Below are positions 41,147 through 49,263 of a DNA stretch of 64,000 nucleotides, one piece after another. Within the stretch, counting starts at the first letter, position 1. Each line of letters starts with the position of its first letter. Origin of the DNA: Streptomyces eurythermus (GTDB lineage: Bacteria > Actinomycetota > Actinomycetes > Streptomycetales > Streptomycetaceae); the NCBI RefSeq assembly GCF_014649115.1, contig NZ_BMSK01000023.1:1-64000 (forward strand), read 5' to 3'. Position numbers and translations under genes: made by a program. The notes under the pieces were generated by a model that saw nothing but the letters and a program-made list of their open reading frames with translations, did not search any database and was not told where the DNA came from.

Positions 41147-41995
41147 CTACCGCTGGAGCAGTTCCACCCGTACGTCGGCCGGGAAGCCGGTCGTCGGTCC
41201 CACCCGGCGGGCGAACTCGGCGACCGCCTCGAGTTGGGGGGCGCCGAAGCTGAAGTCGAGGGTGGTGAAGTACCGCTCCAGGGTGGCCTCGTCGAACGCC
41301 TCCCAGCGGGATGCCTGTTCGGCGACCTTGGCGACCTCCTCCAGGGAGAGGTTGCGGGAGGCGAGGAAGGCCTCGTGGACCCGGAGGGTGATGTCCGGCT
41401 CGCGCTCGGCGTACTCCCGGCGGGCCGCCCAGACCGCGAAGACGAACGGCAGCCCGGTCCACTCCTTCCAGAGCGCGCCGAGGTCGTGCACCTGGAGGCC
41501 GTAGCGGGGCCCGTCCACGAGGTTGGCGCGCAGGGCCGCGTCGCCGATGAGGACGGCGGCCTCGGCCTCCTGCATCATCAGGCTGAGGTCGGGCGGGCAG
41601 GTGTAGTAGTCGGGCCGCACGCCGTACCGCTCGGCGAGCAGGAGCTGGGCGAGCCGGACCGAGGTGCGGGAGGTCGAGCCGAGGGCGACCCGGGCGCCGT
41701 CCAGCCGGTCGAGCGGCACCTGGGAGACGATCACGCAGGACATCACCGGCCCGTCGCAGCCGACGGCGATGTCCGGGAAGGCGACGAGGTCGTCGGCGTT
41801 GCGGAGGAATTCGACGAGGGTGACGGGGCCGATGTCCAGCTCGCCGCGCACCAGCCGCTCGCTGAGCTTCTCCGGGGTGTCCTTGGTCAGGTCGAAGTCG
41901 AGAAGCGTGCCGGTTCTCGCGAGCCCCCAGTACAGGGGCAGGCAGTTCAGGAACTGGATGTGGCCGACACGCGGCCGGGTGCGAGAATTGTCCAC
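41147..41995 (-). CDS. mqnA: Chorismate dehydratase
   Basis: 282 aa, GTG start. RVGHIQFLNCLPLYWGL and GELDIGPVTLVEFLRNADDL are typical of MqnA, as are SRTSVRLAQLLLAERYG and IGDAALRA. The fold is that of periplasmic-binding proteins used as an enzyme. It removes water from chorismate to give 3-[(1-carboxyvinyl)oxy]benzoate, the first committed step of the futalosine pathway. First gene of the mqnA-peptidase-mqnC run. A TTGTCCACA sequence spans the start codon. Confidence 0.94.
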   Translation of the reverse strand: MDNSRTRPRVGHIQFLNCLPLYWGLARTGTLLDFDLTKDTPEKLSERLVRGELDIGPVTLVEFLRNADDLVAFPDIAVGCDGPVMSCVIVSQVPLDRLDGARVALGSTSRTSVRLAQLLLAERYGVRPDYYTCPPDLSLMMQEAEAAVLIGDAALRANLVDGPRYGLQVHDLGALWKEWTGLPFVFAVWAARREYAEREPDITLRVHEAFLASRNLSLEEVAKVAEQASRWEAFDEATLERYFTTLDFSFGAPQLEAVAEFARRVGPTTGFPADVRVELLQR

Positions 41996-42095
41996 ATCGC
42001 GAGACTAGCCCCGTGCGGTACGGCTCTTGGACCAACCCGCCCCCGAACGGCCTAACGAGCGTTCAAACATCCGGGTGAAGTGATCTTGACCTCTA

Positions 42096-42123
42096 TTGCT
42101 TTCCGGCGCCCCCGTGCTAGGCT
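42096..42123 (+). promoter_or_regulatory. Likely promoter of the cold-shock gene
   Basis: TTGCTT, 16 bp, TAGGCT: an acceptable vegetative promoter placing the RNA start near 42130 and giving a leader of about 150 nt. Confidence 0.4.
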
Positions 42124-42159
42124 CGCCGCAAGTTGCAGTTTGGTTTCCCTTGCAGTACA

Positions 42160-42198
42160 GAGCCTGCGGAGCATGTAACCGCAGGCTCTCGTCGTTTT
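42160..42198 (+). ncRNA. Terminator-like hairpin in the cold-shock leader
   Basis: GAGCCTGCGG and CCGCAGGCTC form a perfect 10-bp stem with a 9-nt loop, followed by TCGTCGTTTT. It lies about 80 nt before the csp start codon, downstream of the likely promoter. It looks like an attenuator or an RNA thermosensor element. Confidence 0.55.
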
Positions 42199-42279
42199 CA
42201 GAAGTATGCAGTGATGCGGCACCGTTTCACACTTGCAGGTTCTGGAGCAGGGCAACCCTTTTGAGCCCAAGGAGGGCTT

Positions 42280-42483
42280 ATGGCTACCGGAACCGTTAAG
42301 TGGTTCAACGCCGAAAAGGGCTTTGGCTTCATCGCCCAGGAGGGCGGCGGCCCCGACGTCTTCGTTCACTACTCCGCGATCAACGCCACCGGCTTCCGCT
42401 CCCTTGAGGAGAACCAGGCGGTGACCTTCGACGTCACGCAGGGCCCGAAGGGCCCGCAGGCGGAGAACGTCACCCCCGCCTGA
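42280..42483 (+). CDS. Cold-shock protein (CspA family)
   Basis: 67 aa, AAGGAGGGCTT before ATG. GTVKWFNAEKGFGFI (RNP1: KGFGFI) and DVFVHYSAI (RNP2) are perfect. Single OB-fold RNA/DNA chaperone of the cytosol, the ScoF/CspA type of Streptomyces. Expression probably is set by the long leader with the hairpin at 42160. A strong terminator follows at 42521. Paralogues exist in every Streptomyces, so a specific symbol is not assigned. Confidence 0.97.
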   Translation: MATGTVKWFNAEKGFGFIAQEGGGPDVFVHYSAINATGFRSLEENQAVTFDVTQGPKGPQAENVTPA

Positions 42484-42520
42484 TTCCCTGCCTGATCGCA
42501 GAACCTGAGAGCAGTACCCA

Positions 42521-42560
42521 AGGAGCCCCACGCCTTCCGGCGACGGGGCTCCTGCCTTTT
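42521..42560 (+). terminator. Rho-independent terminator of the cold-shock gene
   Basis: AGGAGCCCC and GGGGCTCCT form a perfect 9-bp stem (15-nt loop), followed by GCCTTTT. One of few with a T-run in this window. Confidence 0.85.
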
Positions 42561-42612
42561 CCCGTTCATTTCCCGTTCACAAACCACATCGGCCCCATGG
42601 GCCCACGGCGTC

Positions 42613-43179
42613 TCACATGTGCTGCATGACGAGCACGAGCTTCGCCCCGGCCGCGAGCGCCTCATACGAGTGAGGCACATCCGCCCGGTATGACATGTAG
42701 TCCCCCGGCCCCAGTTCCGCGGTCTCCCCGCGCGGCCCCGCTTTCACCGCGCCCTCACTGACCACCAGGTGTTCCACGCTTCCCGGAATATGGGGCTCCG
42801 ATTCCCGCACGGCACCCGGCTCCAGCCACACGGAATACAGGTCCCGGCGGGCGCCCGGCGGGCAGGCCGAGAGCAGGGAGGCCACGTAGCCGGACTGCTC
42901 GGAGCGGACCGCCGGCCCCTGTCCGGCCCGGATCACCCGCACCTGCCACGCGGGCGGCTCGACCAGCGCGCTGAAGGGCACGCCCAGCGCCACCGCGAGC
43001 GCCCAGACCGTCTCCAGGCTCGGATTCCCGCTCGCCGCCTCCAGTTGGGACAGCGTCGACTTGGCGACGCCGGCCCGCCTGGCCAGCTCGGACAGGGACA
43101 GCCCGGCACGGCCGCGCTCCCGCTTCAGGGCGGCGGCGATCCATTCCAGGGGGAGTCGGACGGGGGTGGCCTCGGACAT
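42613..43179 (-). CDS. XRE-family regulator with C-terminal cupin
   Basis: 188 aa from ATG 43179 (GGAGTGAACGAC upstream). Residues 15-70 are the helix-turn-helix (LSLSELARRAGVAKSTLSQLE). Residues 110-188 are a cupin barrel (LEPGAVRESEPHIPGSVEHLVV and LGPGDYMSYRADVPHSYEA, split parts), which likely binds an amino-acid or other small effector. It is divergent from azlCD; a CACACG-AA-CGTGTG palindrome sits between them. So it likely represses azlCD and itself and responds to branched-chain amino acids or similar. Effector inferred from neighbours. Confidence 0.9.
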   Translation of the reverse strand: MSEATPVRLPLEWIAAALKRERGRAGLSLSELARRAGVAKSTLSQLEAASGNPSLETVWALAVALGVPFSALVEPPAWQVRVIRAGQGPAVRSEQSGYVASLLSACPPGARRDLYSVWLEPGAVRESEPHIPGSVEHLVVSEGAVKAGPRGETAELGPGDYMSYRADVPHSYEALAAGAKLVLVMQHM

Positions 43180-43193
43180 GTCGTTCACTCCAT

Positions 43194-43207
43194 CACACGA
43201 ACGTGTG
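43194..43207. promoter_or_regulatory. Putative operator between XRE regulator and azlCD
   Basis: CACACG-AA-CGTGTG, perfect 6-bp arms, 14 bases upstream of the regulator start and directly before TTGACG (43210-43215), a probable -35 box of azlC. Confidence 0.5.
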
Positions 43208-43246
43208 TCTTGACGGACAATGTGCTCAGCGTTCATCGTAGAAAAC

Positions 43247-43960
43247 ATGCGTTCGGCACAGCGAACGGGCCCGGGGCCCACTGACAGCGCCGACGACCGT
43301 GCCCTCGTCCGGGACAGCGCGCTCGTCTGGCTGGCCGGCGGCATCGTGGGCCTGTCCTTCGGCGCCGTGGCCGTCGGGGGCGGACTGCCGCTGTGGGTAC
43401 CGGTCCTGATGTCCGTGGTGGTGTACGCGGGGGCGGCCCAGTTCAGCGCGGTCGGCGTGCTGTTCGCCGGGGGCGGCCCGGCCGCCGCCGTGGCCGCCGG
43501 GCTGCTGCTCAACACCCGGACGGCCGCCTTCAGCCTGGCCGTGGCCGAGATCATCGGCACCGGCCGCGTGAGCCGCTTCCTCGGCGCCCACCTGGTCACG
43601 GACGAGACGGTCGCCTTCGCCCTCGCCGAGCCGGACCCGGCCCGGCGGCGCCGGGCCTTCTGGATCGTCGGGCTCGGCCTGTACGCGGTGTGGAACCTGG
43701 GCGTCCTGGCCGGCGCGCTCGCGGGCGGCGCCCTCGGCGACACGGGGCGCTACGGCCTGGACGCCGCCTTCCCCGCCGTCCTGGCCGCCCTGGTGCTGCC
43801 CGCCCTGCGCACGGACGCGACGGTACGGCGCTGTGCCCTGCTCGGCGCCGCGCTCGCCCTGGCGGTCACCCCCGCCGTCCCGGCCGGGGTGCCGGTGCTG
43901 CTCGCGCTGGCCGGCCTGTTCGCGCACCGACACCGCGTGGTCTCCGGAGCCGCCTTATGA
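43247..43960 (+). CDS. azlC: AzlC-family branched-chain amino acid exporter, large subunit
   Basis: 237 aa from ATG 43247; an ATG at 43220 is in frame. Neither has a ribosome site. TTGACG at 43210 and CATCGT at 43234 put the RNA start at or next to 43247, so the mRNA may be leaderless. Seven or eight membrane helices; VYAGAAQFSAVGVLFAGG and LNTRTAAFSLAVAEII are AzlC hallmarks, with DETVAFAL near residue 115. With AzlD it exports branched-chain amino acids or analogues. The stop overlaps the azlD start (ATGA). Confidence 0.9.
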   Translation: MRSAQRTGPGPTDSADDRALVRDSALVWLAGGIVGLSFGAVAVGGGLPLWVPVLMSVVVYAGAAQFSAVGVLFAGGGPAAAVAAGLLLNTRTAAFSLAVAEIIGTGRVSRFLGAHLVTDETVAFALAEPDPARRRRAFWIVGLGLYAVWNLGVLAGALAGGALGDTGRYGLDAAFPAVLAALVLPALRTDATVRRCALLGAALALAVTPAVPAGVPVLLALAGLFAHRHRVVSGAAL

Positions 43961-44271
43961 ACGCGACCGTCACCGTGATCGTCGCCCTGGCCGTCGGCAC
44001 GTACGCCTTCCGGATGGTCGGCCCGGCCCTGCACGGCCGGGTCACCGTGCCGCCGCGGGTGCAGGAGCTGGCCTCGGCGGGCGCGGTGGTCATACTGGTC
44101 GCCCTGCTGGCCACGGGCACGCTGACCGAGTCCGGGCGGTTCGCCGGCTGGGCCCGCCCGGCCGGGGTCCTGGTCGGCGCCGTACTGGCCTGGCGCCGGG
44201 CCCCGTTCGCCGCGGTGGTACTGGCCGCCGCCGCGACGACGGCACTGCTGCGGCTGGCGGGGACCGGTTAG
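43957..44271 (+). CDS. azlD: AzlD-family subunit
   Basis: 104 aa, four membrane helices. The N-terminus VIVALAVGTYAFRMVGPALHG and middle VPPRVQELASAGAVVILVALLATG (blocks shortened) match AzlD, the small partner of AzlC. Four-base overlap with azlC shows coupled translation. The C-terminal helix AAVVLAAAATTALLRL ends the protein. Confidence 0.9.
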   Translation: MNATVTVIVALAVGTYAFRMVGPALHGRVTVPPRVQELASAGAVVILVALLATGTLTESGRFAGWARPAGVLVGAVLAWRRAPFAAVVLAAAATTALLRLAGTG

Positions 44272-44361
44272 GCCGCGTCACAGGAGGACCGGTCGGACCG
44301 CGTCCCGCCGGACGGTCAGGACCCCGGGGGTTGTCGGTGCGGCCCGTTAGGGTCCCTCCCC

Positions 44362-44991
44362 ATGACCGACACCCGCGCCTTCTACGACACCATCGCCGAG
44401 GACTACGCCGTCCACTTCCGCGACCAGCTCGCGCGACGGCCGCTGGAGCGGGCCCTGCTCGCCGCGTACGCCGAACAGGTGGGGACCTCCGGTCTGGTGG
44501 CCGACCTCGGCTGTGGTCCCGGTGAGATCACCGCGCACCTCGACGGGCTCGGTCTGTCCGTGTTCGGCCTCGATCTGTCCGAGTCGATGATCACGGTCGC
44601 CCGCCGCAGGTACCCCACGCTGCGGTTCGAGCGGGGCTCGATGCGGGAGCTGTCCCTGGCCGACGGTTCGCTGGCCGGGGTCGTCTCCTGGTACTCCAGC
44701 GTCCACACCCCTGTGGACGAACTGCCCGGCCTGTTCGCCCAGTTCCACCGGGTCCTGTCCCCCGGCGGCCGGCTCCTCCTCGCCTTCCAGACCGGCGACG
44801 AGCCGCTGCACCTGGACCGGCCCTGGGGCCACCCCGTCTCCCTGGACTTCCACCGTCGCCGCCCCGAGCAGATGGCCGGACTGCTCAGGGGCGCCGGTTT
44901 CGCCGTGCACTCCAGCACGGTGCGGGAGCGGGTGGCCGAGCACGGGGAGTCGGCCCCGCAGGCGTTCCTGCTCGCCCGGAAGGACGGCTGA
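44362..44991 (+). CDS. Class I SAM-dependent methyltransferase
   Basis: 209 aa. Motif I VADLGCGPGEITAHLDGLG binds SAM, then GLDLSESMI (motif II acidic residue) and LAGVVSWYSSVHTP (motif III region), PGGRLLLAFQTG. A soluble methyltransferase of the type-11 fold. It follows azlCD by 90 bp and is convergent with the Rpf-propeller gene 5 bp away, so transcripts probably overlap. Substrate unknown; small-molecule targets are usual for this group. Confidence 0.88.
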   Translation: MTDTRAFYDTIAEDYAVHFRDQLARRPLERALLAAYAEQVGTSGLVADLGCGPGEITAHLDGLGLSVFGLDLSESMITVARRRYPTLRFERGSMRELSLADGSLAGVVSWYSSVHTPVDELPGLFAQFHRVLSPGGRLLLAFQTGDEPLHLDRPWGHPVSLDFHRRRPEQMAGLLRGAGFAVHSSTVRERVAEHGESAPQAFLLARKDG

Positions 44992-44996
44992 GGCGG

Positions 44997-46451
44997 TCAG
45001 CTCGTGGAGACCGCGCCGGCCGGGGCGAGCTGCTCCCAGCCAGTGCTGTAGACACCGCTGCCCGCGCTGGTCTCGGCCGCGCTCGCCACGCCCCCGTTGG
45101 TCTGCACCACCAGGGCGTCGACGCGGCCGTCCCCGAACCGGACGGTGTTGACGGAGACGGCGGCTCCGGCCGGGGCGAGGGACCGCCAGCCGTCGCTCCA
45201 CGGGCCGTTCGCCGAGGTCTCGACGCGGCTCATGACACCGCCGTTGGACTGCACGACGACCACGCTGAGCACCCCGCCGCGGTGCCGGGCCAGCGCGACG
45301 CTCCGGGCCGCACCGGCCGGGGCGAGGCTGCCCCAGCTCTCGTTCCAGGGGCCGTTCGGGGAGGTCTGGTAGCGGGTGCCGACCCCGCCGTTGGACTGGA
45401 CGACGGCGACCGTGAGGGCGCCGTTCGCGAGGTTGCCGACCGCGAGGGAAGCGCCCTGCGCGTCGGGCAGGTCGGTGGCGAGCGCCCCGGCCGGGGCGAA
45501 ACCGGCGCTCCAGCCGCGCCAGGCCGCCGTGCCCGGGGCGGTCTCGGTGGTCTCGGCGATGCCGCCGTTGGTCTGGAGGGCGAAGAGGTGGATCCGGCCG
45601 TCCGCCTCCACACCGGCGGTGACGCTCTTGACGCCCGAGCCGGCCAGGAAGGTCCAGCCGCCCCAGCCGCCGCTGCCCGGTCCGGTCTCCGCGCGGACGG
45701 CGACACCGCCGCTGGACTGCACCACGACCAGGCCCAGCCGCCCGTCGGCGAACCGTACGGGCCTGGCCTCCACCGCCGATGACGCCTCGGCGAGGAACGA
45801 CCAGCCGCCGAAGGCGTGGCTGCCGGCGCTCGTCTCGGTCCGGGTGGCCACACCGCCGTTGGACTGGAGGACGAACACGACCGTGCGGCCCTTGGCGTCC
45901 AGTGCCGTGGACACCGCCTTGGCGGTGCCGGCCTCGGCGAACCCGGAGAGGGCGCCCCAGCCGCCGCCGGACTCGGTGGCCGTCATGATGCCGCCGTTGC
46001 CCTGCACCAGGTAGGCCTCGGCCCGGTCGTCCCAGTGGACGGCGGCCGCCGGGTTGCCCGAGTCGCCGGCGACGGGCCCGGTGAACTCGGGGTACGGGTC
46101 GGCCGTGTCGGTGCCGAGCCCGGTGCCCGGGGCGCAGGCCCAGGCTCCGGCGCCCTGGTCGCCGAGGATCCTCTCGGCGATCAGGATCTGTTCCTTCTTC
46201 GTGGCGAGGTCGGGGCGCGATGCGTAGCCGGTGCCGCCGTAGTGCTGCCAGTTGACGAGGCTGATCTGGAGGCCGCCGTAGTAGCCGTTGCCGGTGTTGA
46301 TGCTCCAGTCGCCGCCGCTTTCGCACGCGGCCACCTTGTCCCAGGTCGTCACGGAGGCGGCGGCCGCCGGGTGGACGCCGGCCAGGGTCAGCGGGAGCGC
46401 GGTGGCGAGGGGAAGCAGCAGGGCGCGGGCACGACGGGGCAGCGCGGGCAT
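44997..46451 (-). CDS. Secreted Rpf-type transglycosylase with seven-repeat propeller
   Basis: 484 aa from ATG 46451 (GAAGGACGCCCACC). Signal peptide about 1-32. Residues 34-110 are an Rpf/transglycosylase-like domain: TTWDKVAACESGGDWSINTG with catalytic Glu 44, YYGGLQISLVNWQHYGG and AGAWACAP. Residues 133-484 hold seven repeats of about 50 residues, each with the core VVQSNGGV or LQTNGGI followed by ET...GW..L.PAGA. Seven such units match the seven-bladed PLL-like lectin propeller, which binds fucose or methylated sugars. So a cell-wall glycosidase aimed by a sugar-binding propeller is likely. The next gene upstream has the same propeller. Confidence 0.88.
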   Translation of the reverse strand: MPALPRRARALLLPLATALPLTLAGVHPAAAASVTTWDKVAACESGGDWSINTGNGYYGGLQISLVNWQHYGGTGYASRPDLATKKEQILIAERILGDQGAGAWACAPGTGLGTDTADPYPEFTGPVAGDSGNPAAAVHWDDRAEAYLVQGNGGIMTATESGGGWGALSGFAEAGTAKAVSTALDAKGRTVVFVLQSNGGVATRTETSAGSHAFGGWSFLAEASSAVEARPVRFADGRLGLVVVQSSGGVAVRAETGPGSGGWGGWTFLAGSGVKSVTAGVEADGRIHLFALQTNGGIAETTETAPGTAAWRGWSAGFAPAGALATDLPDAQGASLAVGNLANGALTVAVVQSNGGVGTRYQTSPNGPWNESWGSLAPAGAARSVALARHRGGVLSVVVVQSNGGVMSRVETSANGPWSDGWRSLAPAGAAVSVNTVRFGDGRVDALVVQTNGGVASAAETSAGSGVYSTGWEQLAPAGAVSTS

Positions 46452-46578
46452 GGTGGGCGTCCTTCGGTACGGGGGCGGGGGTGGGTCGGGGCGGGGAAGG
46501 GCCGGAGCCCGGAGCGGGCGCGGGAAGGCCAGGGGCCCGGAACGGAAGGTGCTCCGGGCCCCGTGGGCCGGTGGGCGG

Positions 46579-48252
46579 TCAGTAGGTCTTGACCGCCCCC
46601 GCCGGGGCGAAGCCCTTCCAGCCGGACAGCGCGCCGCCGGGGCTGGTCTCGTAGTTGCGCGAGAGGGCGCCGTTGGTCTGGGTGACGAAGACGTCGAACC
46701 GGCCGTCGGAGTGGGCCGTGGCCTCCACCGAGGCGGCGCTGCCGGCGTCCGCCAGCACCTCCCAGTTGCTCCAGGTGCCGCCGGGGCTGGTCTCGTAGTT
46801 GCGGGCGACCCCGCCGTTGGACTGGAGCATGACGACGTCCAGGCGTCCGTCGTCGTGCGTGCCCACCGAGATGTTGGTGCCGCTGACCGGGGTGATCCCG
46901 GCACGCGGTCCGCCGGTCAGGGCGGCCCCGGCGGAGGCGAAGCCCTTCCAGCCGCTCCACGCGCCGTTCACGCTGGTCTCGTAGTTGCGGGCGACGGCGC
47001 CGTTGGACTGCACGATGAAGACGTTCAGCCGGCCGTCCTTCTGGTTGGCCACGGCGATGTTGCTGCCGCCGCCCGCCGACAGCGCGGTGTTGGCGGCGCC
47101 GGCGTCCGCGAGGCCGGTCCAGTCGCCCCAGCCGCGCGAGGCCTCCGTCTCGGCGATGTGGGCGACACCGCCGTTGGACTGCACGGCGAAGACGTCCATC
47201 CGGCCGTCGGCGTGCGTGCCGACCGTGAAGGAGGAGGCCGCGCCGGCCGGCGCGAAGGAGCCCCAGTCGCTCCAGGAACCGCCCACGCTCGTCTCGTACT
47301 TGCGGGCGATGCCGCCGTTGGACTGGAGCATGAACACGCTGAGCCGGCCGTCCGCGTGCCGGGCCACCTTCAGCTGCGCGGCCGAGTTCGCCGGGGCGAA
47401 GTTCTCCCAGTCGCTCCAGGCGCCGTAGGGGCTCGTCTGGTACCTGCGGGCGACGGCACCGTTGGTCTGGACCGCGAACACCTCCACCCGGCCGTCGGGG
47501 TGGACGCCGGTGACGACGCTCTTGGCGGCGTTCTCCGGCGCGAAGCCCGGGGCCCAGCCGCTCCAGCCGCCGGACGGGGTCGTCTCCATGTTGCGCGCGA
47601 CCGCGCCGTTGGACTGGGTGAGGAAGGTGTCCAGCTGCCCGTCGCGGGTGTGCGCGATGGACAGGGTGCCCTGCCCGTCGGCGAAACCGCTGGCGGCCGG
47701 CCGCGCCGGGTCGTCCACCACGTTGTCGTAGCGGATGGCCTGGTAGTAGCTGGTGGGCCAGCCGGCCAGGGTGCTGCCGTTGATGTTGGCGCTGTACTTG
47801 TTGGTCAGCACGGAGGGGTTGTTCTCGGCGAAGTACGTGAAGGTGCCCGCCGCCTTGTCCTCCCAGCCGCCGAAAAGGACGACGTGCTCGGCCGAGTAGT
47901 TCAGCGCGTCGCCGGGCAGCAGCTGGGAGTTGGTGATGTCGGTGGAGATGTCCGGCAGGGTCCAGGTGGTGTACGAGCTGTCGGCGTGCCAGGCCATGGA
48001 CACGTAACCGGAGCAGTCCTCGCGGTACTTGGTGCCCTGCGGGTCGGGGTAGTAGCCGGCCTGGTTGTAGGGGACGCCCTCGTCCACCCAGTACTGGGCC
48101 CGGGAGAGGATCTCGCTCCGGGTGATCTTGCCGCCGACGGACGAGGCGGCCTGGGCGGGGGCCGCGGTGACGGCGGACAGCACGGTGGCGGTGAGGCCGG
48201 CGGCCACCAGGGCGGTGGTGCAGCGCAGCACGGCGGTACGACGAGCAGGCAC
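46579..48252 (-). CDS. Secreted NlpC/P60-like amidase with seven-repeat propeller
   Basis: 557 aa from GTG 48252 (CAGGAGACACCT). Signal peptide about 1-36 (AAPAQA-A). Residues 40-185 form a cysteine-peptidase-like domain: KYREDCSGYVSMAWHA with Cys 80 and LNYSAEHVVLFGGW with His 123, as in NlpC/P60 or CHAP amidases. Residues about 190-557 carry seven units of about 52 residues with DGRLxVFxxQSNGGVARxYETS and W..W..FAPAGA, again one seven-bladed PLL-like propeller. It lies 127 bp upstream of the Rpf-propeller gene on the same strand. Likely secreted muropeptide or peptide hydrolase docked on a glycan. The repeats differ from the other protein's, so duplication is old. Confidence 0.86.
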   Translation of the reverse strand: MPARRTAVLRCTTALVAAGLTATVLSAVTAAPAQAASSVGGKITRSEILSRAQYWVDEGVPYNQAGYYPDPQGTKYREDCSGYVSMAWHADSSYTTWTLPDISTDITNSQLLPGDALNYSAEHVVLFGGWEDKAAGTFTYFAENNPSVLTNKYSANINGSTLAGWPTSYYQAIRYDNVVDDPARPAASGFADGQGTLSIAHTRDGQLDTFLTQSNGAVARNMETTPSGGWSGWAPGFAPENAAKSVVTGVHPDGRVEVFAVQTNGAVARRYQTSPYGAWSDWENFAPANSAAQLKVARHADGRLSVFMLQSNGGIARKYETSVGGSWSDWGSFAPAGAASSFTVGTHADGRMDVFAVQSNGGVAHIAETEASRGWGDWTGLADAGAANTALSAGGGSNIAVANQKDGRLNVFIVQSNGAVARNYETSVNGAWSGWKGFASAGAALTGGPRAGITPVSGTNISVGTHDDGRLDVVMLQSNGGVARNYETSPGGTWSNWEVLADAGSAASVEATAHSDGRFDVFVTQTNGALSRNYETSPGGALSGWKGFAPAGAVKTY

Positions 48253-48296
48253 AGGTGTCTCCTGAGAAGGGGAACGGGGGAAGAGGGGAAGGGGGC

Positions 48297-49133
48297 TCAG
48301 CGGGTGAGGCCGGCGAGGACGTCCGCGTCGCCCTTCGGGTCGTAGGAGCGCGGCGCGGCGGAGTCCCACTCGTCGAAGTGGAGCAGGACGAGCACGGAGC
48401 CGCGCCGGACGGCGTAGATGTGGTTGGCCTGGGCGCCGGGGGCCGACAGGCCCTGTACGGCCGTCCAGGTACGGGACCAGGCGGCGGCGTCCGGGGCGGT
48501 GGCGGTCTGCCGGACCCGGGCGTCGGCGGCGAGCCCGTACCGCTTCTGGAGCGCCCGGCTGGTGGCCTCGCAGCCCTTCATGCCGGCGAGGACCTCGCGG
48601 TAGGCGGCCTGGGCCGAGGCGGTGTCCGGGAAACCGAGGGAGTCCTGGACCGCCGGCGTCTTGTGCGCGCTGATGAACCCCTGTTGCTGCCAGCCGGTGG
48701 CTCCGCGCACGGTCACGCACTCGTTGAGCTGGAACTCCGGGCCCGGCCGCCGGGTGCTGGGCGGGGCCAGCTCCTTCCACTTCTGCGCCGTGCGGTCGGG
48801 AAGCTGGCGGGCGGTGACCCGGGTGGCGGCGAGCGCCTTGTCCCCGGCGGTTCCGGGCGCGCGCGTCGACGGTGTCGTGACGGGCGCCGCCTTCCCGGCC
48901 ACCGCGGGCGGCGCCTGGGTGGCGGACGGCGTGGCGGCCGGGGCGGTCGGGCCGGTCGGCGTGGTGGCCGGGGCGGTCGTGTGGTGGCCGGCGGTGGCCG
49001 CCGCGACCGGCGGCGCCTGGCCCTCGGACGCGTCGGCGTGGTCGGTCACCGCGTAGACGGCGGTGGCGGCGAGGACACCCGCTCCGGCCAGGACGGCGAG
49101 CCGGACGGAGCGGGACGAGACGGTCAGGGCCAT
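48297..49133 (-). CDS. Membrane-anchored protein with PknH-sensor-like domain
   Basis: 278 aa from ATG 49133; a Met 17 codons upstream is possible and neither has a clear ribosome site. One hydrophobic helix (RLAVLAGAGVLAATAVYAV, about 11-29) is followed by a Thr/Pro/Ala-rich stalk (35-95) and a folded outer domain. In it, NECVTVRG and MKGCEATSR provide two Cys that may form a disulfide, as in PknH-type sensor domains. Not a lipoprotein (no lipobox). It lies 44 bp upstream of the NlpC-propeller gene on the same strand, so the three genes may form an operon. Function unknown. Confidence 0.65.
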   Translation of the reverse strand: MALTVSSRSVRLAVLAGAGVLAATAVYAVTDHADASEGQAPPVAAATAGHHTTAPATTPTGPTAPAATPSATQAPPAVAGKAAPVTTPSTRAPGTAGDKALAATRVTARQLPDRTAQKWKELAPPSTRRPGPEFQLNECVTVRGATGWQQQGFISAHKTPAVQDSLGFPDTASAQAAYREVLAGMKGCEATSRALQKRYGLAADARVRQTATAPDAAAWSRTWTAVQGLSAPGAQANHIYAVRRGSVLVLLHFDEWDSAAPRSYDPKGDADVLAGLTR

Positions 49134-49263
49134 GACAGGCTGACCCGGGTGTCGAAGGTGCGCATGAGTTACCCCACGAAGCATGGATGTGAGCGATCAA
49201 GTGGCCCGGCCGGTGCTTGATCGACTATGCCCGGGGGAGCGACGGCCGTCGTTCGCAATAAGT

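Noticed and set aside
44997..48252. Recent tandem duplication of one gene
   Set aside because: The catalytic domains belong to different families and the propeller repeats have diverged, so it is not a fresh copy.
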